Shown here: positions 1 through 5,141 of the stretch, piece after piece
How the letters are laid out: every line of letters starts with the position of its first letter
Position numbering within the stretch: position 1 is the first letter of the stretch
Assembly (NCBI GenBank): GCA_965369635.1
Contig: CBDURC010000150.1
Span: forward strand, 1 to 7,609
Length of the DNA: 7,609 bases
Reading direction: 5' to 3'
Source: UBA3071 sp965369635
GTDB lineage: Bacteria; Chloroflexota; Anaerolineae; UBA3071
Made by a program: the position numbers and the translations under genes
The notes under the pieces: model-generated
Seen by the model: the letters and a program-made list of their open reading frames with translations, nothing else
Database searches by the model: none
What the model was told of the DNA's origin: nothing

Positions 1-815
1 GAAACGGCATAGGAACCATCGTTGACTGTGTCCACAGAGGGAAGCACGTAGGGGCTGGCACTCTCGCGAGCCACGGCCAACATCTTCTGGTCGGGAGTCA
101 CGTAGCCGAGGCCATCGTAGCCGATGGCGTTAGGGTTGTGGCGCACCTCGGCGCTGATTCCCTCGGATGAGGGCATCAGCAGCGTGTCCGGCGAAAAGAG
201 CAGGGGGCTCTTCTTGTCCCCCAGGCGGATCACGTTCTCCAAAAAGTAGACATAAGTTCCGGAGTTCGACTCCCGTGAGAGGAGCACGATGGGGCGGTCT
301 TCGCCACCCACTTGCCGCCAGGTGGTAACCTTGCCGGTGTAGATGTCGGAGATCTGCTGCAGCGTGAGGCGCTGCACTGGGTTGGATGGATGGACGACGA
401 CGGCGATGGCATCACGGGCCACCACGAATTGCACAGGAGAGATGCCGTTCTCCTCAGCAGCGTTGATTTCCTCAGGCTTCATACTCCGCGAGGCGTTGGC
501 GATGCTCACTGTGCCATTGATCATGGCGGCGATGCCTGTGCCTGACCCCCCGCCGGTGACGGAGATACGTACCTCGGGATACAACTGCACGTATTCCTCG
601 GCCCAGGCCAGCGCCAGGTTGACCAGCGTATCAGAGCCTTTGTTCTCGATGGTTCGAGCGGCCGCGCTATCAGACGAAGTCGGCTGCTGCGCGCCGCAAC
701 CGGCCAACAGCCAGGCCAGGCTCAGCAGCAGCAGGCCGAACGGTAGCCACAGCCCTGAATGGAGACCAACGTTGAGAGGAATATGGCGGTGACGTTGCGT
801 GGAGAGAAGTCCCAT
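1..815 (-). CDS. pstS: Phosphate ABC transporter substrate-binding lipoprotein, PstS type (3' end outside window)
   Basis: This is the extracytoplasmic binding protein that captures phosphate for the PstABC importer. The first 271 residues are visible; the rest lies beyond the left edge. After a basic N-terminus comes a hydrophobic stretch (about residues 21-38) and a lipobox LLAGC with the lipidated Cys at 40, so it should be a membrane-anchored lipoprotein. Family motifs follow in the usual order: GSDT (60-63), GGGSGTG (88-94), the IANASR stretch (105-110), an IYTGKVTTW segment (158-166) and SRESNSGT (180-187), which together build the anion site in PstS-like proteins. The ATG at 815 is preceded by GAGGG five bases upstream; a GTG one codon earlier is a less likely start. 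It is transcribed away from the recombinase gene. The pst permease genes would be expected further left. It could also be a PstS-like paralogue used for another oxyanion. Confidence 0.93.
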   Translation of the reverse strand, partial: MGLLSTQRHRHIPLNVGLHSGLWLPFGLLLLSLAWLLAGCGAQQPTSSDSAAARTIENKGSDTLVNLALAWAEEYVQLYPEVRISVTGGGSGTGIAAMINGTVSIANASRSMKPEEINAAEENGISPVQFVVARDAIAVVVHPSNPVQRLTLQQISDIYTGKVTTWRQVGGEDRPIVLLSRESNSGTYVYFLENVIRLGDKKSPLLFSPDTLLMPSSEGISAEVRHNPNAIGYDGLGYVTPDQKMLAVARESASPYVLPSVDTVNDGSYAV

Positions 816-857
816 CACGGCCCTCGCTTCATGTTGCCACGGGTAAGGATCGCCTGG

Positions 858-885
858 ATTGTATCAGATATGACGGATGTGTCAA
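858..885 (-). promoter_or_regulatory. Sigma-70 promoter for the pstS gene
   Basis: On the minus strand a perfect TTGACA (885-880) is followed after 16 bp by TACAAT (863-858), one base from the TATAAT consensus. Transcription would start near 851, giving a leader of about 35 bases before the pstS ATG. I saw no clear Pho box. The -35 box is one arm of a palindrome shared with the opposing recombinase promoter. Confidence 0.75.
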
Positions 886-886
886 G

Positions 887-915
887 TTGACATCTATGCG
901 AGTTTGTGGTATACT
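887..915 (+). promoter_or_regulatory. Sigma-70 promoter for the tyrosine recombinase gene
   Basis: Perfect -35 TTGACA (887-892), 17-bp spacer, -10 TATACT (910-915). The start point should fall near 921-923, about 45 bases before the chosen ATG at 968. A TTG at 887 opens the longest reading frame but lies inside this -35 box, so it cannot be the start in a transcript from this promoter. Only one base separates this -35 box from that of the divergent pstS promoter. Confidence 0.8.
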
Positions 916-917
916 AG

Positions 918-943
918 TTGCGCATAAGGAAGTTTACGCGCAA
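918..943 (+). promoter_or_regulatory. Operator-like dyad overlapping the recombinase transcription start
   Basis: Inverted repeat with arms TTGCGCATAA (918-927) and TTACGCGCAA (934-943). The arms are complementary at 9 of 10 positions around a 6-base centre. It begins two bases after the -10 box and spans the expected start point, a classical position for a repressor site. The left arm would be only partly transcribed, so a DNA operator is more likely than an RNA hairpin. The binding protein is unknown. Confidence 0.5.
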
Positions 944-967
944 TATCCTAATCCTGCGAGTGGGGCG

Positions 968-1876
968 ATGGCAGTCAGAAGCGACGCGCTGGCGCTGTTC
1001 GAAGCGCATCTCCAGCAGTCTGGGTTGGCACGGAACACCGTTGCCGGGTACCTGCGTGATTTACGCTGTTTCTCGCGCTGGCTGGCGGAGCGTGCTGGGC
1101 AAGAGAGGCCCCCCGACGGTTTCTCTTCCAGCGATGTGGAAGCCTATAAGCAATACCTGAGAGCCACATTGGGGCGATCGCCGGCGAGCATCAACCGGTA
1201 TCTGCAGAGCGTACGCAAGTTTGGGCGCTTCGCCGTGATGGCCGGGCTGCGGGACAGCAACCCTGCGCAAGGTGTGCGATTGCTGGAAGGCTCTGGGGTG
1301 GCGACTCTTAGGGCCTTGACCGAATCGGCGATCGAACAGTTGCTGAAGATCGCCGAGGAACGACGCTCGCGCAACGCAGTCCGGGACTACGCTATGCTGC
1401 AGTTGCTGTTGCAGACCGGAGTACGAGCTAGCGAGATGGTTGACCTTCGGCTGGCAGATCTGGACCTGGACGAAGAAGGCGGCACCCTGACTGTGTGCGC
1501 TCAAGGCAAGCGACTAGGACGTCGAATTCCGCTGAATCGGGCAACTCGGCGTGCTCTAGACGCGCATCTAGCTCAGCCTCGTCCTGCGGAGGCTTCGCAT
1601 CTCTTCCTGACAAGGGAAGGCAGGCCCTTGTCGATTCGATCGGTACAGCAGGTCGTGGCCAGCCTGGGAAAGGCAGCTGGCCTGGATGTCTCTGCCAGAG
1701 TACTTCGAGACACATACGCCAGATCTCTGTGGCAGAATACCCGAGATCTGCACCTTCTGACCGAGCGACTCGGTCACAGGAGGCCCGAAGCGGCCTTGAG
1801 GTACATCTCCCCTCCCTCCGCAGAGGGGTCATCAACGGAGGTTTTTGAGAGGCCTTCCCCGAGCGCCAGCAGGTAG
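968..1876 (+). CDS. XerC/XerD-like tyrosine recombinase with altered catalytic motif
   Basis: A site-specific DNA recombinase/integrase of 302 residues, the usual size for Xer proteins. The N-terminal SAM-like DNA-binding domain covers about residues 6-92 (including NTVAGYLRDL and SINRYLQSVRKFGRF). The catalytic domain follows, with Arg153 in TGVRASE, Lys181 in the beta-hairpin, Arg247 in VLRDTYA, His270 in LGH and the nucleophile Tyr279 in LRYI. The position of the conserved His of HxxR is Arg244, and the usual LRHT reads LRDT (Asp248). Start: the longer frame from TTG 887 begins inside the promoter, so ATG 968 was taken; its ribosome binding site (GAGTGGGG) is weak. The tail after Tyr279 is Pro/Ser-rich and lacks the usual Xer C-terminus. 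It could be a chromosome dimer resolvase paralogue or the integrase of a genomic island. Its DNA target cannot be named from sequence. Confidence 0.88.
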   Translation: MAVRSDALALFEAHLQQSGLARNTVAGYLRDLRCFSRWLAERAGQERPPDGFSSSDVEAYKQYLRATLGRSPASINRYLQSVRKFGRFAVMAGLRDSNPAQGVRLLEGSGVATLRALTESAIEQLLKIAEERRSRNAVRDYAMLQLLLQTGVRASEMVDLRLADLDLDEEGGTLTVCAQGKRLGRRIPLNRATRRALDAHLAQPRPAEASHLFLTREGRPLSIRSVQQVVASLGKAAGLDVSARVLRDTYARSLWQNTRDLHLLTERLGHRRPEAALRYISPPSAEGSSTEVFERPSPSASR

Positions 1877-1898
1877 CCGGGGCCTGGACCTACCAAGG

Positions 1899-1933
1899 AC
1901 TTGCGGCCCGGGCTTCCCTGCCCTGCCGCAAGT
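1899..1933 (+). other. Strong stem-loop downstream of the recombinase gene
   Basis: Perfect 9-bp inverted repeat: ACTTGCGGC (1899-1907) pairs with GCCGCAAGT (1925-1933). Inside it a further 4-bp stem GGGC/GCCC (1910-1913 with 1920-1923) closes a 6-base loop. It starts 22 bases after the recombinase stop codon. There is no T-tract after it, so it is not a standard intrinsic terminator. It may protect the mRNA 3' end or be a recombinase-related site. Apart from it, 1877-2086 holds nothing I can name; a 64-codon frame at 1845-2039 has no recognisable motif. Confidence 0.5.
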
Positions 1934-2094
1934 AGCGTGGAAGCGGGCTTTGTTAGGCCTTCGGGTAGACAGCCGGCCTCACCTGTATCGTAACGAGATT
2001 GCAGGCTTGATTAGGCAGCAAGTCGCTGCCGAACGATGAGCGAGAACTAGCCAGCAGGCAGGCAGGGAATCTCGCGGTCATTGCTTGTTGCGAT

Positions 2095-2146
2095 GGAGAT
2101 CTCGGTTGTGGCTCGGAGTGGGCCCGGCGGGATCTCCTTTTGTTTT
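2095..2146 (+). terminator. Probable rho-independent terminator
   Basis: GGAGATCTC (2095-2103) pairs with GGGATCTCC (2129-2137) over 9 bp with one G-T pair. A short inner hairpin (GGCTC/GGGCC) lies within, and the T-rich tract TTTTGTTTT (2138-2146) follows at once. It would end the recombinase transcript and isolate the gene cluster to the right. It overlaps the putative decayed S1 region, so the match may partly be chance. Confidence 0.5.
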
Positions 2147-2160
2147 ACCTGGGGGAAAGG

Positions 2161-2198
2161 TGTCGGTTGGCTGTGGGAGCACAGCCTCATCACCGACA
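2161..2198 (+). other. Two-tier stem-loop
   Basis: Outer stem TGTCGGT (2161-2167) pairs with ACCGACA (2192-2198). Inner stem GGCTGTG (2169-2175) pairs with CACAGCC (2180-2186) around a GGAG loop. All 14 pairs are Watson-Crick, with a small asymmetric internal bulge. No T-tract follows, so it is not an obvious terminator. It lies inside the putative S1 remnant. It could be a leader or processing structure for the downstream cluster, or a chance fold. Confidence 0.35.
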
Positions 2199-2512
2199 GT
2201 GCATTGACAGCACGCTTGTGAACGGGACTAGGCTCGGTGATTATGATCGATCTGGACCGGCAACGCATCGCTCTCAGCCTGAAAGATGCCCCGCAGTGGA
2301 TCGAAGCGTCTTCTGATGTAGGAATGCTGGACGAGGCGGCGGCAGGCGAGGCTTTGGAGTTGCAGGGAATCGCAGTATACGAGGAGGTTGCGGATGCAGC
2401 AGAGAGGGCCGACTGCGTGTTGGCGGAGTTGGTTACCATGCCGGCTTGATGGCTTTCGCTTGCTGTTTGGGCAATCACGAATAGGAATAGGAAACGGAGG
2501 TGGTGAGATCAG

Positions 2513-2729
2513 ATGACTGTGACGTTGAGACCTGGGGAATCGCCGGAGAAGCTACTCAGACGTTTCAGGAAGTCAGTGCAGAGATCACGCATCTTTGGCC
2601 ACAGTACGGCGAAAGCGCTGGTATACGAAGCCCAGCGACGTCAGGCGCATTAAGCGGCGCAAGGCGATTCGCCGGGCGCGGCGGCAGGAGCGGAAGCGAC
2701 GAAACCGCCAGCAACGCCGGCGCTACTGA
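2513..2729 (+). pseudogene. rpsU: Ribosomal protein bS21 gene interrupted by a frameshift
   Basis: bS21 is a small basic protein of the 30S platform that helps initiation. The frame from ATG 2513 gives MTVTLRPGESPEKLLRRF and on to VQRSRIF, a clear S21 N-terminus, but runs to a TAA at 2651-2653 after 46 codons. The S21 C-terminus (VRRKRWYTKPSDVRR, then a very Arg-rich tail) continues in the +1 frame to TGA 2727-2729. Skipping one base near 2597, just after ATC TTT, joins the two halves into a 71-residue protein, the normal S21 length. A TGA at 2504-2506 blocks any upstream in-frame start, so ATG 2513 is forced; GGAGG lies 12 bases upstream. The downstream half still looks like real coding sequence, so the shift is recent, a sequencing indel, or a programmed frameshift. 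CarD follows 90 bp later on the same strand. Confidence 0.8.
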
Positions 2730-2819
2730 GCCTGCGGCAGCCGGAATCGCGTGGCACTGCGCATCGGCCAGGTCTCGTTCTCATACACAAGGAACAGATT
2801 GATGATCGAGGAGAATCAC

Positions 2820-3449
2820 ATGGAATACTCAGTGGGCGACAAGGTGATGTACCCCAGCCGGGGCGTAGGCATTGTCACAGGTCTAGAGCAGCGCGAGCTC
2901 GTGGATGGGTTCCGTCAGTACTACGTGATCCAGATACCCTCCGCCGGACTGACCATGCACGTTCCCATAGAGAAGACGGATGACCTGGGCGTGCGACCGG
3001 TCGTATCCCTGTCGAGGCTTGACCGCGTGCTAGATGTCTTAAGCGGCAGGCCACGGCGGTTGCCAGACGGTTTTAAGGAGCGTCAGGAGGGCATCCAAGA
3101 GAAGCTCAGGAGTGGGCGTGCGATTCAGATAGCCGAAGGAGTACGGGATCTTTCCTGGCACGAGCAGCGCGCCCATCTCACGAAGAGGGACAAACATCAA
3201 CTGGAAGAAGGGCGGGAATTCCTGGCGGAGGAGATAGCGCTCGTCACTGACAGCGAAGTCAGCGATGTCCACGAGGTAATTGAAGCCGCTCTGGCGGCTG
3301 CCCTGGCCGGCGAGGCTGATCAGGAGGTGCCCAAGAGACAAGTCACTGCCCGAGCCGATCAGTCGCTTGGCGCACAGAAGGGGCAGCAAGGCCTGTTGGA
3401 TTCGCTCAGAAACTATGCTGTTCGGGTCTTGCGACTGAGCTCCAAGTGA
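2820..3449 (+). CDS. carD: CarD/CdnL-family RNA polymerase-binding regulator
   Basis: CarD proteins bind the RNA polymerase beta subunit and stabilise the open promoter complex, especially at rRNA promoters. The N-terminal polymerase-interaction domain (residues 1 to about 60) has the hallmark VGDKVMYPSRGVGIV, then YYVIQIP and TMHVPIEK. The helical DNA-binding domain (about 63-160) contains IAEGVRDLSWHEQ and the helix LEEGREFLAEEIALV. The Trp that wedges into the minor groove in mycobacterial CarD aligns with Phe85. A Gln- and Lys-rich tail from about 180 to 209 exceeds the roughly 160 residues of typical members. Start: the frame is open from 2751, but GAGGAG (2808-2813) sits six bases before ATG 2820, where the CarD homology begins. 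It follows the broken rpsU gene and precedes the DksA/TraR-like gene; the two proteins would be expected to act in opposite directions on open complexes. Confidence 0.92.
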   Translation: MEYSVGDKVMYPSRGVGIVTGLEQRELVDGFRQYYVIQIPSAGLTMHVPIEKTDDLGVRPVVSLSRLDRVLDVLSGRPRRLPDGFKERQEGIQEKLRSGRAIQIAEGVRDLSWHEQRAHLTKRDKHQLEEGREFLAEEIALVTDSEVSDVHEVIEAALAAALAGEADQEVPKRQVTARADQSLGAQKGQQGLLDSLRNYAVRVLRLSSK

Positions 3450-3548
3450 GGTGTCTGTCGTTGTACCGAGTTGGGAACTCTCCTCGTAGTGGTAGAAGAG
3501 AGTGTACCGACCTACCCGGGATGATTGGAGAAAGAGGTAAGTTGGGAG

Positions 3549-3917
3549 ATGGGTTTGGCAAGAGAGAGACTACAGGCTGACTTGCGGGAGGCCGAAGGGG
3601 AGCTGCAGAAGCTGAATCAGCGGCTGGAGCAGAGGCCAGAGTTCGGCCCCGGCAGGGGCAACCCACGCGCCTATTCATGGGAGATGGAGCTTGCGCGCAG
3701 GAAGAGGGTCATGGCGCGCATCGACGCCTTGGGGGAGGCGCTGGCCAGAGAGTGTGACGGGGCCTACGGACGCTGTGAGAGTTGCGCTGGGACGATTAGC
3801 CCTGAGCGGCTGGATATCCTGCCCACCACGACGCTGTGCGTATCTTGCGCGCGAGCGGCCACCTCAGAACCAGCGTTCCGGTATGCGGGCGGTGCTCATG
3901 GCGCGATCCAGAAGTGA
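3549..3917 (+). CDS. DksA/TraR-type C4 zinc finger protein
   Basis: A member of the DksA/TraR family, whose proteins insert a coiled coil into the RNA polymerase secondary channel. Two helices (about residues 3-29 and 43-68) form the expected antiparallel coiled coil, joined by a Gly/Pro-rich turn (QRPEFGPGRGNPRAY). The C-terminal zinc finger is GAYGRCESC...TTTLCVSC with Cys76, Cys79, Cys97 and Cys100. The DxxDxA motif found at the coiled-coil tip of E. coli DksA is absent, so regulation with ppGpp cannot be assumed. ATG 3549 gives 122 residues, with GAGG 11 bases upstream. A TTG at 3525 would add eight residues (EKEVSW region) and is a real alternative, because SWEM recurs in frame 45 codons later. 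It lies between carD and the broken rpmI gene. Confidence 0.87.
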   Translation: MGLARERLQADLREAEGELQKLNQRLEQRPEFGPGRGNPRAYSWEMELARRKRVMARIDALGEALARECDGAYGRCESCAGTISPERLDILPTTTLCVSCARAATSEPAFRYAGGAHGAIQK

Positions 3918-3947
3918 ACAGAGGCACGTGAATGAAGGCAAGTGAAA

Positions 3948-3956
3948 GGGAGGTGA
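3948..3956 (+). promoter_or_regulatory. Near-perfect Shine-Dalgarno of rpmI
   Basis: GGGAGGTGA matches the anti-SD of 16S rRNA almost fully and sits seven bases before ATG 3964. It decides against the in-frame TTG at 3958, which would leave only one base of spacing. Keeping such a site suggests the gene was recently, or still is, translated. Confidence 0.75.
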
Positions 3957-3963
3957 CTTGATT

Positions 3964-4169
3964 ATGCCGAAGATGAAGACACATAAGGCGACGGCCAAAC
4001 GGTTCAAGATTACCGGCACGGGAAAGCTGTTGCGGCGCAAGCAGCGCAGCACGCACCTGCGCCGCAACAAATCCAAGCGGGTCCACCGTTCCTTTGACAG
4101 GATCATCCCGTGTCCAGGGCAGACCAGAAGCGGGTACGGCGCCTGCTGGGCTTGCGGAAGAGGAAGTAG
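3964..4169 (+). pseudogene. rpmI: Ribosomal protein bL35 gene interrupted by a frameshift
   Basis: bL35 is a small basic protein of the 50S subunit. From ATG 3964 the frame reads MPKMKTHKATAKRFK and ITGTGKLLRRK, the L35 signature, through HRSFDRIIP. In that frame the sequence then loses all L35 character and runs on to 4215. The true L35 ending, VSRADQKRVRRLLGLRKRK, is in the -1 frame from GTG 4110 to TAG 4167-4169. Joining the frames at the CCG/GTG junction (4108-4112) gives 68 residues, close to the usual 64-67, as if one G had been lost from CCGGTG. There is no canonical slippery heptamer here. In most bacteria rpmI lies between infC and rplT; neither is present, so this is a displaced or second copy. 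A sequencing indel must be excluded. Confidence 0.82.
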
Positions 4170-4177
4170 ACTCCGTG

Positions 4178-4474
4178 ATGCTCATATTGCAGAGGCTACC
4201 ACGTCGGCCGCGTGACCGGCACCTGGCGGCCACCGTCAAAGTACGTCTCCTGAAGCAGGCTGGATTGCAGATCACCGCACCGAGCGTGGAAGTGAAGGCC
4301 AGTGTGGTGCGCCTGCGAGGGAGGGTGCGCACACGGAGACAGAGGCTGCTGGCGGCAGGTGTAGTGGTCAGCGTGCCCGGGGTGCTGGGTGTCTTCAACG
4401 AATTGAAGGTGGAGGGCGACGTTCGGCACGTTGTTGGAAGGTCGGCAAGCATTCGCTTATCGGACCAGGCGTGA
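4178..4474 (+). CDS. Small BON-domain protein
   Basis: A 98-residue protein that is essentially one BON domain, an alpha-beta fold thought to bind phospholipids or other ligands, usually found in envelope or stress proteins. The BON pattern is seen from about residue 13: DRHLAATVKVRLLKQ (first helix), the strand SVEVKASVVRLRGRV, the helix RQRLLAAGVVVSV, then PGVLGVFNELKVEG. There is no signal peptide or membrane segment, so it is predicted to be cytoplasmic. ATG 4178 starts nine bases after the rpmI stop. GTG 4175, one codon earlier, is better spaced from GGAAG (4162-4166) and is an alternative. The frame is open upstream, but that part overlaps the L35 ending. The receiver-like gene follows 26 bases downstream, probably on the same message. 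Confidence 0.72.
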   Translation: MLILQRLPRRPRDRHLAATVKVRLLKQAGLQITAPSVEVKASVVRLRGRVRTRRQRLLAAGVVVSVPGVLGVFNELKVEGDVRHVVGRSASIRLSDQA

Positions 4475-4500
4475 CGCCTGCATGGCGGAGAGAGGAGAAC

Positions 4501-4866
4501 ATGAAGGGTCGGATTCTGGTAGTTTGTCAGGATTTGATGGCAGCCAGCCGGTTGCGCAACATGCTCTGCGCCCAGGAGTACATGGCCCACATGGCCCGTC
4601 GTGCGGATGACGCGCTGGCGCTGTTGGGTTTCCACCGCATCGATGTTCTGATCGTCAATCCCTGTCTGCAGGATCATGACGTGCAGTGGCTGTGCTCGCA
4701 GGTCTCCAAGCGCCACCCAAATCTGAAGAAGCATATGATCTTCCTGGCACACGGCGAGCTGCCAGAGAATGTGCAGGCTTTCGTTGAGGAGAGCGGCAAT
4801 GACATCGTCGTCTCGCCCATTGACGCAGGTCAGCTTGAACAAGTTCTCTCACGTCACATGCGCTGA
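4501..4866 (+). CDS. Receiver-like (CheY-fold) domain protein lacking the phosphorylation site
   Basis: A stand-alone 121-residue domain with the response-regulator fold: strand GRILVVCQD (3-11), helix SRLRNMLCAQ, strand IDVLIVN (47-53), strand HMIFLAHGE (78-86), and the helix GQLEQVLSRHM at the end. Key residues are changed. The phospho-acceptor Asp is Asn53 (VLIVNP), the conserved Thr/Ser is Ala83, and the conserved Lys before Pro is Ser105 (SP). Only one acidic residue remains in the first loop (Asp11). It should not be phosphorylated and may work by protein contacts, as other atypical receivers do. GAGGAG lies just before ATG 4501, giving a clear start. Assignment to the REC superfamily rests on the strand pattern and is moderately sure. 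Confidence 0.65.
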   Translation: MKGRILVVCQDLMAASRLRNMLCAQEYMAHMARRADDALALLGFHRIDVLIVNPCLQDHDVQWLCSQVSKRHPNLKKHMIFLAHGELPENVQAFVEESGNDIVVSPIDAGQLEQVLSRHMR

Positions 4867-5141
4867 TAGGTGTAGATGTGAGCGGGGGGGAGCGCTGGCG
4901 GCAACACCCGGGGGAAGCACTCATCTGCTTGCTATTGTTTGATGAGCGCAACGGAGAAGACCATGCGGGACAGCAGACCTGAAAAGCAGCAGAGCAGCGA
5001 CACCGGCTAGTCAGAACTGGTTTCCTCCGCAGACGGGGTTTCTGGAAGATCCTCATCTGCGAAGCCACGGAGCGCTGGGGGTAGGAGAACGCTGGGAAAC
5101 GAAGCAGTAGGGGGGCAAGAACCCAGTGGGGGACTTGAGCG
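4867..5141. other. Gene-free 275-base leader upstream of the sigma factor
   Basis: I see no convincing gene in either strand here. The only plus-strand frames are short, such as GTG 4878 with 34 codons, and have no recognisable motif. CGCAGA (5028-5033) and TCTGCG (5056-5061) can pair across a 22-base loop. CTCATCTGC occurs at 4920-4928 and 5052-5060, and GAGCGCTGG near 4890 and 5070. No good -35/-10 pair was found, so either a promoter of another class lies here or the sigma gene is read from upstream. Confidence 0.4.

Larger units (their letters stand above)
2087..2449 (+). pseudogene. Decayed S1 RNA-binding domain
   Basis: The clearest part is the frame starting at GTG 2237. It reads IDLDRQRIALSLKDA, the typical last strands of an S1 domain as in ribosomal protein S1 and related RNA-binding proteins, followed by an acidic tail ending at TGA 2447-2449. 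The first half of an S1 domain is missing from that frame. Upstream in the same frame the translation WGKGVGWLWEHSLITD (about 2150-2197) resembles the central S1 stretch GKGVEGLVHxSxITD. A TGA at 2219-2221 and a probable small indel interrupt it. I infer a broken S1-domain gene. The downstream fragment could still be expressed as a 70-residue protein, but no good ribosome binding site precedes GTG 2237. The S1 C-terminal motif is seen directly; the upstream half is weaker inference. Confidence 0.45.

Noticed and set aside
343..792. Plus-strand open frame of 149 codons
   Set aside because: It is antisense to the well-supported pstS gene and has no motif of its own.
1947..1957. GTTAGGC, resembling the core of an integron attC site
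   Set aside because: No matching upstream RYYYAAC core or folded attC structure is present, and the recombinase is not an integron integrase (no extra domain).
2204..2234. TTGACA with TAGGCT 19 bases later
   Set aside because: The spacing is too long and the -10 box poor. No good start codon follows at a sensible distance.
2047..2478. Minus-strand open frame of 143 codons
   Set aside because: Ser/Ala-rich with no motif. The plus strand carries the S1-type ending here.
2500..2802. Plus-strand open frame of 100 codons from GTG 2500
   Set aside because: It overlaps both halves of the S21 coding sequence in the third frame, and its translation resembles nothing.
3462..3510. TGTACCGA repeated 41 bases apart, with a 6-bp inverted repeat between, before the DksA/TraR-like gene
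   Set aside because: Eight-base repeats and a 6-bp stem with a 15-base loop are expected by chance at this length. No promoter boxes fit.
3796..4842. Long minus-strand open frame of 348 codons
   Set aside because: It is antisense to the rpmI, BON and receiver-like genes, which have clear motifs and ribosome binding sites. Its translation is Arg/Ser/Thr/His-rich without any domain.
4878..4979. 34-codon frame from GTG 4878
   Set aside because: No ribosome binding site, no recognisable motif, and it lies in a leader with many short chance frames.
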